From assembly GCA_003486675.1 (NCBI GenBank), contig DNGG01000248.1, forward strand, positions 1-32,281: a stretch of DNA of 32,281 nt. Direction: 5' to 3'. The notes beneath the pieces were generated by a model. The model saw nothing but the letters and a program-made list of their open reading frames with translations. It was not told the DNA's origin and searched no databases. Positions 7,572 to 15,293 of this stretch are shown piece by piece (within the stretch, counting starts at the first letter, position 1; each line of letters starts with the position of its first letter). A program made the position numbers and the translations under genes. Source of the DNA: Cyanobacteria bacterium UBA11372. Its GTDB lineage: Bacteria; Cyanobacteriota; Cyanobacteriia; Cyanobacteriales; Aerosakkonemataceae.

Positions 7572-7760
7572 CTATCCGACAGGCAGGATGCCTATCCCAC
7601 AAGAGTTTTTTTCTTGTGGGGTGGGCGTCTCGCCCGCCACAGGCAAAATGCCGATCCCACAACAAAACTACTCTTGTGGCATCTTGTATGGTGGGCATCT
7701 TGTGGGGTGGGCATCTTGTATGGTGGGCGTCTTGTGGGGTGGGCGTCTCGCCCGCCCACT
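7572..7760. repeat. Repeat cluster GTGGGGTGGGCGTC with 16-bp tandem units
   Basis: Fills the gap between two paralogous kinase genes. Four 16-bp tandem units run 7683-7746 in ABAB order: A is CTTGTATGGTGGGCRT and B is CTTGTGGGGTGGGCRT. On either side, GTGGGGTGGGCGTCTCGCCC elements form GC-rich hairpins ending in GCCCGCC, and CATCCTGCCT/CCCACAAG motifs form further inverted parts. The units are contiguous without spacers, so this is not a CRISPR array. Confidence 0.9.
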
Positions 7761-7785
7761 CCATTGGTGCAAGATCTCAACTTCT

Positions 7786-9120
7786 TCACTCCAAAGGCAG
7801 CAGAATCTCAAATTCCGTGCCGACTTCAGCCTGACTTCGCAAGTTTAACTTCCCTTTGTGCTTTTCTGTCACAATTTGACGGCTAATTGCTAACCCCAGC
7901 CCCGTACCTTTACCCACTGGCTTCGTGGTAAAAAATGTTTCAAAAATTCGCTGTTGAATTTCCGCCGGAATACCGGGACCATTATCGGCTATGCGAATCG
8001 TAGCCCAACGGGTATTTTCAGCTTCTACAACGCAGGTGCTAATTTCTATTCTCGCTTGCCATTTACGGGCAGATTTAGCCGCTTCTTTCAGCGCTGCCGA
8101 TTTCTCCATCAGCGCATCAATGGCATTGCTGATAATATTCGTAAAAACCTGACTCAACTGCCCAGAATAACAGGGTACTAGCGGCAGTTCCCCGTAGTTT
8201 TTCACTAATTCAATACTGTATTTAATTCGGTTATTTAAAATCAACAGCGTACTATCGATACACTCGTGCAAGTCTGCTGGCTGGCGACTTCCTTCCCCCA
8301 TATGGGAGAAATTACGCATACTGTTGATAATCTTGATTAATCGTTCTGTTCCCTGCCTCATGCTATTAATAATTACCAGCAGATCTTCTTGTAAATAATC
8401 AAATTCAATTTCTTCTTTAATTTCAACCACTCTGGGCGGCGGTTCGGTAACCCCCTCTTCGTAAGCTACGATCAAATTAATCAGATCCTCGCTATACTTT
8501 GACAAGTAATCTATATTTCCTGAAATAAAGTTAACTGGATTTAAAATTTCGTGGGCTATCCCCGCCATCATTTGACCTAAGCTAGCCATCTTTTCTGTTT
8601 GGATTAGGTGAGCCTGTGTTTGCTCGTTTAACAGCTGGGTAGCTAGCTCGTGGATGTGGGATTGAGCCACCATTAACTGATGTACATCTAATAATTTATA
8701 AACTTGCGGTTCAATTTCTACTACCAATGGTTCGTATAGCAAATGAGCCGGTCGCTGCAAAGACTGCCGAGCAGCATTCACAATTAACGTACTGCTCGGT
8801 AACAATAAAGTTTCTGCCCGCGCTAATAAGTACAAACTTTTAATCGGTCGCTTCAAAAACAGTTCTAGTCCATAAGGGCGGCTCATGTATTCTAAAAACC
8901 GCCGCCGCGAAATCATCCCTAGTAACTGTTGTTTCTCGGTTAAAATTGCTCCTGGCAGTAGGGGATTGCTATCAAAAGCCCTTGCCACTTCTATCCCCGT
9001 TCGATCGGCTTCTATTTGAAACTCGTAAAGCGACAAGTCTTGCAGGGTAGACTCTAAATTTAGCCTTTCCCATGCCGGTAAAACTGACATTTGGGGAGAT
9101 ACTTTTGGCAAAGCCATCAT
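7786..9120 (-). CDS. CBS-like sensor histidine kinase, intact
   Basis: 444 residues. The shared sensor spans 20-160 (LPGAILTEKQQLLGMISRRR and YEPLVVEIEPQVYKLLDVHQ as two CBS-like units), followed by a coiled coil and a complete kinase: H190 in GIAHEILNP, N box TNIISNAIDAL, G1 DNGPG near 379-383, F box FETFFTTK and G2 GTGLGL 405-410. It is therefore predicted to autophosphorylate in the cytoplasm; the ligand of the CBS-like part, perhaps a nucleotide, is unknown. Two adjacent ATGs are possible starts (9120 or 9117). It lies between its degenerate paralogue and a diguanylate cyclase with the same sensor. It is an orphan kinase: no response regulator is in the window. Confidence 0.92.
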   Translation of the reverse strand: MMALPKVSPQMSVLPAWERLNLESTLQDLSLYEFQIEADRTGIEVARAFDSNPLLPGAILTEKQQLLGMISRRRFLEYMSRPYGLELFLKRPIKSLYLLARAETLLLPSSTLIVNAARQSLQRPAHLLYEPLVVEIEPQVYKLLDVHQLMVAQSHIHELATQLLNEQTQAHLIQTEKMASLGQMMAGIAHEILNPVNFISGNIDYLSKYSEDLINLIVAYEEGVTEPPPRVVEIKEEIEFDYLQEDLLVIINSMRQGTERLIKIINSMRNFSHMGEGSRQPADLHECIDSTLLILNNRIKYSIELVKNYGELPLVPCYSGQLSQVFTNIISNAIDALMEKSAALKEAAKSARKWQARIEISTCVVEAENTRWATIRIADNGPGIPAEIQQRIFETFFTTKPVGKGTGLGLAISRQIVTEKHKGKLNLRSQAEVGTEFEILLPLE

Positions 9121-9296
9121 AGCAGTAACTCTTGAGCGATATTATAGTCGGTCTGTCGGCGTCATTTAAACTATAGCACCCAATTCTTTGGCGGTCTAAA
9201 TAAAAAATAATAATCTTTTTTAAAAAAAAAATCTAATATAAAGTTTAACCCAACCTAAAACTTGAGTTAACTTTGAATTAACCTGAAGCATTAGAT

Positions 9297-10481
9297 TTAG
9301 TCAAAGTTGGGAGTTTCGGGGGTATAGAAAGCATAGCGATCGCGTCCGCTTTCTTTAGCATGATACAGCGCTTGGTCTGCCGCCGCAATCAACTCTTCTG
9401 GGGAAGATTCTAAGTGGGGAATCGCGCTACCGACACCCAAACTAATGGTAACGTATCGGTTAACAGCAGAATCAGCGTGGGGAATTTCTAGCTCTTTGAC
9501 GGCGACGCGCATTTTTTCTGCCACGTGGATGGCGCCAGCGCTGTCAGTATGGGGCAAAATTGCCGCAAACTCTTCGCCCCCATAACGAGCAACCAAATCT
9601 TCAGGTCGCTTTGCTGCACCGATCAGCGCGCTGGCAACTTGCTGCAAGCAGACATCTCCGGCTTGATGACCGTAAGTATCGTTGTATCGTTTGAAAAAAT
9701 CAATATCGCACAAAATCAAAGACAGGGGCGCTTTTTCCCTTGCCATCTCGCGCCACTTGATATTCAAATATTCATCAAACTTACGTCGATTTGCCACTTG
9801 AGTCAAGCTATCAACTGCCGCGAGGAATTGCAATTCTCGGTTAGCTTTTGCCAGTTTTTGATTCAGTTGCTCGATTAGTTCAATTGCCATTTGGTGAATG
9901 CGCGACTGAGCCACCAATAATTGATGCACATCGAGCAAGCGGTAAACTTGAGGCGCAATTTCCACTACAATTGGCTCGTAAAGTAAATCGGGGCTAGCCG
10001 TTTTCCCCGTTGGCTCTTGGTTGTAATCTATCCCTTGTGACGCCCTTGAGCGATCGCCCATTACACCAACACCTGCCATCCCGTAGCTGCGCTGTAACGA
10101 TCGCTGGGCGGCTGCCAAAATCGAAGTATTGCCGGGGAGAATCAAAATATCGGTTTTGGCAAACTGATACAAATCCTCCAGCGGGCGCTTAGAAAATACT
10201 TCTAACCCAAAAGGGCGGCTCATATACTCCAAAAATCGCCGCCGAGAAATCATCCCCGCAAACTTTCCCCCCTTGGTTAAAATTACCCCAGGCAGCATCG
10301 GATTTGCTTCAAATGCCTGGGTTACTTTCCTCCCAGGTTGAGATAATTCCAGGTGAAAATCGTAAAGAAATAATTCTTCGAGCGTGCTGTGTAAACCGAG
10401 TTGTGGGTGAATAATTTCAGACACATCTGCATCCAATAAACTCGGTTGTGACTCGATTGCGTTAAAACCCAACGAACCCAT
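9297..10481 (-). CDS. CBS-like sensor diguanylate cyclase
   Basis: 394 residues: the same N-terminal sensor as the two neighbouring kinases (31-200; LPGVILTKGGKFAGMISRRR, YEPIVVEIAPQVYRLLDVHQ), then a GGDEF domain instead of a kinase. GGEEF is at 301-305, RPED I-site at 292-295 and DIDFFK near 259-264, so it should make c-di-GMP under product inhibition. Between the two CBS-like units it carries about 33 extra residues (133-165, with GVGVMGDRSRASQG) absent from both paralogues; a HIP1 octamer lies in that insert. The GGDEF sequence resembles the domain of the 2235-5591 gene, so output swapping by recombination within the cluster is plausible. Confidence 0.92.
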   Translation of the reverse strand: MGSLGFNAIESQPSLLDADVSEIIHPQLGLHSTLEELFLYDFHLELSQPGRKVTQAFEANPMLPGVILTKGGKFAGMISRRRFLEYMSRPFGLEVFSKRPLEDLYQFAKTDILILPGNTSILAAAQRSLQRSYGMAGVGVMGDRSRASQGIDYNQEPTGKTASPDLLYEPIVVEIAPQVYRLLDVHQLLVAQSRIHQMAIELIEQLNQKLAKANRELQFLAAVDSLTQVANRRKFDEYLNIKWREMAREKAPLSLILCDIDFFKRYNDTYGHQAGDVCLQQVASALIGAAKRPEDLVARYGGEEFAAILPHTDSAGAIHVAEKMRVAVKELEIPHADSAVNRYVTISLGVGSAIPHLESSPEELIAAADQALYHAKESGRDRYAFYTPETPNFD

Positions 10482-10640
10482 AATATCTCATTTGGTTGCA
10501 TCCCCATTGTTACTACAAATACTAAAGACACCCCAAACCGGGCGAGGCGGTGGACTTTTTCTCATGGGCTATTAAACGCTCTTTATATAATCTATTCTCA
10601 AAGTAATAAAACCATAAACGACTATCTTGAGAGGGAGATG

Positions 10641-11135
10641 TTAGTAGCTCCGAGCGTTAGCAGTTATAGCACCCTTAAAATAAAAATCCTTGAGAATAAA
10701 CGGCTCGCTAGAGTGAAACATTACCTTAGCAATACCGGATCGATTCAATTCTAGCTGCTGCCACGAGCAACTGCCTTTTGTTTGGCTCGCTGCAACGTTA
10801 GAGCTAGCTTTTGTGGTAACGTGGGCGAGGATTTTTCCCGTTTGGTCAAAAGCCGTTAAAATTACAGATCCAGCACCGCAGACGTAAGCACCTACCCAGG
10901 ATGTGGGCGAGTCAAAACTGGCATTCAGAATCATTTCTTGTCCTAAAGGCATGATGACGAAAGAGCCGGTTTTGGGCATAAAGGCTGGGTTAGAAGGCTC
11001 CAGAGCGATCGCATCGCTAAACCTCACGCCCAAGTGACAATACTGCTCGGTTACGCGCTCAAAAGCAGTCAGAGCCTGAAAATTAAGCCGGATCGCTTTG
11101 GTACTGGTTGGTATCCTTGGGGCTGTTTGTAACAT
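10641..11135 (-). CDS. Conserved hypothetical, beta-rich protein
   Basis: 164 residues that I do not recognise as a named family. The sequence is rich in alternating beta strands (SFVIMPLGQEMILNASF, GSVILTAFDQTGKILAHV, GIAKVMFHSSEPFILKDFYF), reminiscent of galactose-binding or carbohydrate-binding beta sandwiches. The motif FDQTGKILA followed by GIAKVMFHS matches the general pattern of proteins that sense damage to, or decorate, extracellular polymers, but there is no signal peptide or membrane segment. It is monocistronic on the minus strand. The fold is an inference; the function is unknown. Confidence 0.65.
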   Translation of the reverse strand: MLQTAPRIPTSTKAIRLNFQALTAFERVTEQYCHLGVRFSDAIALEPSNPAFMPKTGSFVIMPLGQEMILNASFDSPTSWVGAYVCGAGSVILTAFDQTGKILAHVTTKASSNVAASQTKGSCSWQQLELNRSGIAKVMFHSSEPFILKDFYFKGAITANARSY

Positions 11136-11526
11136 AGACGACTTGCTCGCTGACTAACCTATTGATAAATACACCCAGGAAGTTATAAATTTCATGTGAT
11201 CGGGATCGAATTTTTTAGCGATCTAGATCCCCTGTTCACAACATGGCTGTTCCTTCCTTAACATTGCTTCACCCTGGTGGGTGAGCCGCGCCATCGGGAA
11301 CCCCGAATCATCAACTAAATGTAACGATTAATTACAATTACTTGACAAAAAGCCAACGTAGGGTATGCATTCTCGGATATAATTTGTCGGTCAAGTCAAA
11401 ATTGTTCTGGGGGAATGCGATCGCCCCTACATTAGTGGGTAAACTGTTCCCTATTACCTATTACCGCCAAAGTTTGAACAGATCCGCACTAGATTGTGGA
11501 ATTTTAGCGAAATTGCCCCTCACCCG
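11136..11526. other. Intergenic region between divergent genes
   Basis: About 390 bases. No gene is evident: a rightward frame beginning at 11342 has poor composition and no ribosome binding site. TGTGATCGGGATCGAA at 11194-11209 is a one-sided match to the CRP-type site TGTGA-N6-TCACA and is not convincing. Promoters for both flanking genes should lie here. Confidence 0.4.
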
Positions 11527-12534
11527 ATGACTCAATTCAACACTGGCTTTACCCTATTCCTGAGCTTGCTGGTAGAAGCGATCCCTTTCTTGCTGCTGGG
11601 GGTTTTGTTCTCAGGATTGCTGCTGTTGTTTATAGACGAAGGTAAATTAATTGCAGCGATGCCTAAAAACCCTCTGCTGGGTGCTTTCGCCGGGAGTTTG
11701 ATTGGATTTTTGTTTCCCGTGTGCGAGTGCGGTAACGTGCCGGTAGCGCGGCGACTGCTGATGCAGGGAGTACCCGCCCCCGTGGCGATCGGATTTTTAT
11801 TGGCGGCGCCGACAATCAATCCGATTGTGATTTGGGCGACATGGACGGCGTTTCGCGATCAGCCGGAAATAGTCGTGTTGCGGGTATTGTGTTCTTTAGC
11901 GATCGCTACCATTATTGGTTGGGTTTTCAGCGCTCAAGCCGACCTACGACCGATGCTACACCAACTCGTCGCTTGCTCGATACCCGCACCCAAGTTGGGA
12001 AAAAAGGAGTACTCCCCAGCTTTATTGCAGTCGGGGACTTTTATGCTGGGCGGTAAGGGTACTTCGATTCGCATGGATACGCCAGAATTTATCGCCGCCG
12101 CAGGGTCTATTACCAGTAAACCCCTCAAAGACCGCCTGGCTTTGTTCCTAGAAAATACAGTACAAGAGTTGCGGGAATTAGGAGCGGTGTTGGTCTTGGG
12201 AAGCGCGATCGCTGCTACCCTACAAGTGGCTGTTCCCCGCGAAATTATCCTCAGTCTCGGTCAAGATCCAATTACCTCGATTGTGGCAATGATGGTGTTG
12301 GCGGCGGTAGTGTCGATTTGTTCTACAGTCGATTCGTTTTTCGCCCTCTCGTTTGCTTCTGCTTTTACCAGCGCTTCCTTGCTCGCTTTCCTAGTATTTG
12401 GTCCGATGATCGACCTCAAAGGTATTGGCTTGATGCTCTCTATCTTTAAAGCCAGAGCAGTATTTTATTTATTGGCTTTAGCAGCGCAATTGACTTTTCT
12501 ATTCACTTTGATTTATCAGATATCTTTGGGGTAA
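11527..12534 (+). CDS. Membrane permease of the ArsP/DUF318 (YcgR-like) family
   Basis: 335 residues from the ATG at 11527; a TTG 33 bases upstream is a weaker alternative. It has about eight hydrophobic segments in two halves separated by a charged loop (residues 150-220). The family signature PVCECGNVPVARRLL with C66 and C68, followed by GFLLAAPTINPIVI, is clear. The second half has the matching ICSTVDSFFALS motif. This family is paired with TIGR03943 proteins, as here; substrates proposed for relatives include metals and organoarsenicals, but none can be assigned. The CxC pair suggests metal or thiol chemistry. It is followed after 124 bases of repeats by its likely partner. Confidence 0.85.
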   Translation: MTQFNTGFTLFLSLLVEAIPFLLLGVLFSGLLLLFIDEGKLIAAMPKNPLLGAFAGSLIGFLFPVCECGNVPVARRLLMQGVPAPVAIGFLLAAPTINPIVIWATWTAFRDQPEIVVLRVLCSLAIATIIGWVFSAQADLRPMLHQLVACSIPAPKLGKKEYSPALLQSGTFMLGGKGTSIRMDTPEFIAAAGSITSKPLKDRLALFLENTVQELRELGAVLVLGSAIAATLQVAVPREIILSLGQDPITSIVAMMVLAAVVSICSTVDSFFALSFASAFTSASLLAFLVFGPMIDLKGIGLMLSIFKARAVFYLLALAAQLTFLFTLIYQISLG

Positions 12535-12623
12535 TGGGTAATGGGTAATGGGTAATAGAACAACAGAGATGACCATTACCAATTACCAATTACCAATTAC
12601 CAATTACCAATTACCAATGACCA
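12535..12623. repeat. Opposed ATTACCA heptamer arrays upstream of the TIGR03943 gene
   Basis: Four GGGTAAT units (about 12535-12556) face six perfect ATTACCA units (12575-12616) and a seventh reading ATGACCA. The two arrays are roughly complementary, so the transcript can form a long hairpin in the gap between the permease and its partner. In one frame the repeat reads as TNYQLPI, which makes an upstream ATG at 12548 look like a start when it probably is not. Confidence 0.92.
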
Positions 12624-12658
12624 TCCAAAATCCCAAATCTCAAATCCAAAATAGATTA

Positions 12659-13405
12659 ATGCCCTGGCTAGATGTAGCGGCGATTCTCGCTTGGGGCATT
12701 TTGATGCTGAAATATTGGCTGACTGGCAAGTTAAGATTGTTGATTCACCCCGATTACTTTTGGTTAGTCATCAGCGGAGGATTCGGTTTGCTGGTGCTTG
12801 GTACTTTGAGGGCGCAAAGCCTTCTACCGACGCTGCGTCGCTCCAAATCGTCCCGGATAATTTTGCCCCAGACGGTTCAACACATCACTTTATTTCCTCC
12901 CGGTTGGAGCAGTACGTTGCTGTTAGTAACCGCTCTACTCGGTTTTATGATTACCCCCCGCGTTTTTACCAGTCAAACCGCCATCGAACGGGGAGTCGCC
13001 GATACTTTATCGATGACGCGCAGTCATCCGGGCGCCTTCCGCAGCGCCAAACCCCCCCAAGAGCGATCGCTGATCGACTGGATACGCACTTTGAATGTTT
13101 ATCCCGAACCAGATACATATACCGGGCAAAAAGTCAAGGTGCAAGGCTTTGTTATCCATCCGCAACACATGCCGGATCAATACTTTATGCTGGCTAGGTT
13201 TGTGATTACCTGCTGCGCCGCCGATGCCTATCCAGTTGGATTGCCAGTAAAATTAACCACTAGCCGCACCGCCTATGCGCCGGATACCTGGCTAGAAATA
13301 GAAGGAGAAGCGATCGCAGAAACTTTGGCAGGAAAACGCCAATTAACCATTAAACCAACCTCGATAAAACCAATTCCAGAACCTAAAAACCCATACGATT
13401 ATTAG
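12659..13405 (+). CDS. TIGR03943-family permease partner (YcgQ-like)
   Basis: 248 residues from the ATG at 12659, MPWLDVAAILAWGILML. Upstream in-frame ATGs at 12548 and 12617 would add residues translated from the heptamer array and are rejected. Two or three hydrophobic segments (about 4-20, 30-48 and 88-105) precede a soluble domain with GQKVKVQGFVI, then FVITCCAADAYPVGLPV, the conserved double-cysteine motif of the family. The partner is the permease at 11527; together they form the two-gene unit known in many bacteria, of unsettled substrate. No Shine-Dalgarno sequence is evident. The last codons are unremarkable and another repeat array follows directly. Confidence 0.82.
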   Translation: MPWLDVAAILAWGILMLKYWLTGKLRLLIHPDYFWLVISGGFGLLVLGTLRAQSLLPTLRRSKSSRIILPQTVQHITLFPPGWSSTLLLVTALLGFMITPRVFTSQTAIERGVADTLSMTRSHPGAFRSAKPPQERSLIDWIRTLNVYPEPDTYTGQKVKVQGFVIHPQHMPDQYFMLARFVITCCAADAYPVGLPVKLTTSRTAYAPDTWLEIEGEAIAETLAGKRQLTIKPTSIKPIPEPKNPYDY

Positions 13406-13408
13406 GAG

Positions 13409-13544
13409 GGGTAATCGGTAATTGGTAATCGGTAATGGCGTTCCCTGGCTCTGCCAGGAAGGGTAATGGCTAGTAAGAAAAGGCTGTTGTAGTTAGATAG
13501 CAATTACCAATTACCAATTACCAATTACCAATTACCAATTACCA
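13409..13544. repeat. Opposed heptamer arrays plus TTCCCTGGC hairpin, ending at a start codon
   Basis: GGTAATN units at about 13411-13436 face six ATTACCA units at 13503-13544. Between them TTCCCTGGC/GCCAGGAA at 13441-13460 forms a second small hairpin. The last ATTACCA ends at 13544 and the next three bases are the ATG of the following gene, so no ribosome binding sequence exists other than the repeat. Confidence 0.9.
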
Positions 13545-15038
13545 ATGAACAAATCATTTCTTCAACCCCTTGACCGCACGGCGATCGCATTAATACTGAT
13601 ACTGAGCGTCACGATTGGAATGCTATTGTGGAGTGGCGATCGCTCTAGTTCGCGGGTGCGAGATTTTAGCTGGGAAAATCAACAAATTGGCGCAGAAGAT
13701 CGGGGGTTTGTCCTCACTTTTAGTCGTCCGATGAACCATACCAGCGTCGAACAAAATTTGCGGATCGATCCGCCCTTGCCAGGAAAATTTAGTTGGGCGG
13801 GAAGACGGATGGCTTATACTCTAATTTCCCCCGCCCCCTACGGCAGTGAATACCAATTAAAATTGCAGGGAGCAAAGGATAAATTCGCCAAGGATAACCA
13901 ACCAGAAAGGCAAATACAGCCTTTTACTGCTAAGTTTAAAACGCGCGATCGCGCGTTTGCTTACCTGGGAATTGAAGGCAACAACGCGGGACGGTTAATG
14001 CTGGTAAACTTAAGTGCCAAAGAGCCAAAACCAATCACCCTCACGCCACCAGATTTGGTCGTGACAGACTTTAAGCCATATCCATTAGGCGATCGCATTT
14101 TATTTTCGGCGAATCCTCGTTCGTTTCAGCGCCAAGGTTTGCTAGAACAAAGTCTATATGTTGTGACGACGGGTATTGCTCCCCAATCTATCGATGCGCC
14201 TTCCCAGCGCCCCGAACCCGCAGGCAAAATAACCCTGGTATTGGATAATAAAGATTACCAAAACCTCAAATTTGATTTGTCCGCCGATGGTAAAATTATT
14301 GTCGCCCAGAGGTTTTCCCGGCGCAATCGGGCAGATTTTGGCCTTTGGATAATTAAGCCCGATGGCAAGGCTAAACCGCTAAAAGGACAACCTGGGGGAG
14401 ATTTTAAGATCGCGCCAGATAGTAAAGCCATAGCCATTGCCCAAGGTGAAGGATTAGCGATCGTACCTTTAGACAATCCTGACGATAAACCCCTCGATTT
14501 TCTGCCCAAATTTGGCACAATTGTCGGCTTTGCCCCAGATGGATCGGCCGCAGCAATGGTAAAATTTAACACCGATCGGACGCGATCGCTATATCTTGTA
14601 AACAACGTCGGAGTCGAAAAAGAACTTTTCCGCACCACCGGCTCAATTATCGACGCCCAATTCGATCCGGGGGGAAAAACCCTTTATTGCCTGCTGACTC
14701 AATTGATACCGGGAGACGAGTTTATCGAAGAACCCTATATCGCCGCCATCAACTTGGAAACATCCCAACTGCGAACCCTGGTGGTGTTAAAAAATCAGCG
14801 ACAAGCGCAAATCAGCTTATCCCCCGACGGTATAGCCTTGTTATTTGACCAACCCGTCACCACCGTGCAACCCGCCGCCGCTCAGTCGGATGCCCCCCGC
14901 ACGGATTCGGGGGAAGCGATACTCACTAGCCGTCTCTGGCTAGTACCCCTTCCTAATGCATCGGGGGAAGCCACATCTACCCCAGTACAACCAGAGTCGT
15001 TGTCCCTAGCAGGTTTAGATCCCCACTGGCTGCCATAA
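13545..15038 (+). CDS. Membrane-anchored Ig-like and TolB/WD40-like propeller protein
   Basis: 497 residues. A signal anchor (12-31, TAIALILILSVTIGMLLW) is followed by a bacterial Ig-like domain at about 40-130 (GFVLTFSRPMNHTSVEQNLRI, the S-R-P-M-x-x-x-S pattern of Big_5-type domains) and then a beta-propeller-like region with recurring LSADGKIIVAQRF, IAPDSKAIAIAQ, FAPDGSAAAMV, FDPGGKTLYCL and LSPDGIALLF. Such propellers act as binding scaffolds outside the membrane. No catalytic motif is seen. The start codon directly follows a heptamer array. A link with the preceding permease pair is only positional. Confidence 0.8.
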   Translation: MNKSFLQPLDRTAIALILILSVTIGMLLWSGDRSSSRVRDFSWENQQIGAEDRGFVLTFSRPMNHTSVEQNLRIDPPLPGKFSWAGRRMAYTLISPAPYGSEYQLKLQGAKDKFAKDNQPERQIQPFTAKFKTRDRAFAYLGIEGNNAGRLMLVNLSAKEPKPITLTPPDLVVTDFKPYPLGDRILFSANPRSFQRQGLLEQSLYVVTTGIAPQSIDAPSQRPEPAGKITLVLDNKDYQNLKFDLSADGKIIVAQRFSRRNRADFGLWIIKPDGKAKPLKGQPGGDFKIAPDSKAIAIAQGEGLAIVPLDNPDDKPLDFLPKFGTIVGFAPDGSAAAMVKFNTDRTRSLYLVNNVGVEKELFRTTGSIIDAQFDPGGKTLYCLLTQLIPGDEFIEEPYIAAINLETSQLRTLVVLKNQRQAQISLSPDGIALLFDQPVTTVQPAAAQSDAPRTDSGEAILTSRLWLVPLPNASGEATSTPVQPESLSLAGLDPHWLP

Positions 15039-15054
15039 AAACGGGTTGCTGGTG

Positions 15055-15160
15055 TCGGGGAGCGGGTGAGCAGGGGAGCAAGGGAGCAGGTGAGCAGGTG
15101 AGCAGGGGAGAATTTAGATTCAAATTCGCCTGAAGCGCCTGAAGCGCCTGAAGCTCACCC
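15055..15160. repeat. Purine-rich GGTGAGCAGGGGAGCA repeat and 9-bp tandem
   Basis: Direct AGCAGG(T/G)G units fill 15058-15110, followed by three exact tandem copies of CGCCTGAAG at 15127-15153. It is non-coding spacer between two rightward genes, of a type scattered through cyanobacterial genomes. Confidence 0.8.
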
Positions 15161-15293
15161 GCTCCAGCAGTCCCCCTTTGGCGATGCAATTTTGCAAGCG
15201 TGGGCGCCGCGCAATTCTCCAAAGAAGACGCTTCGCCAACTCAATCTGCTAAAACGGAAGCAATGCGGTTATCATCCTGCCCCAAGGGCTTGA

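Noticed and set aside
7683..7746. Regular tandem repeats resembling a CRISPR array
   Set aside because: The 16-bp units are contiguous, with no unique spacers, and no cas genes are present.
7505..7886. Several overlapping frames on both strands rich in GWASCGVG or PHKMPTP
   Set aside because: They are translations of the GC-rich tandem repeat cluster.
11194..11209. CRP-type binding site
   Set aside because: Only the left half-site TGTGA matches; the right half is TCGAA instead of TCACA.
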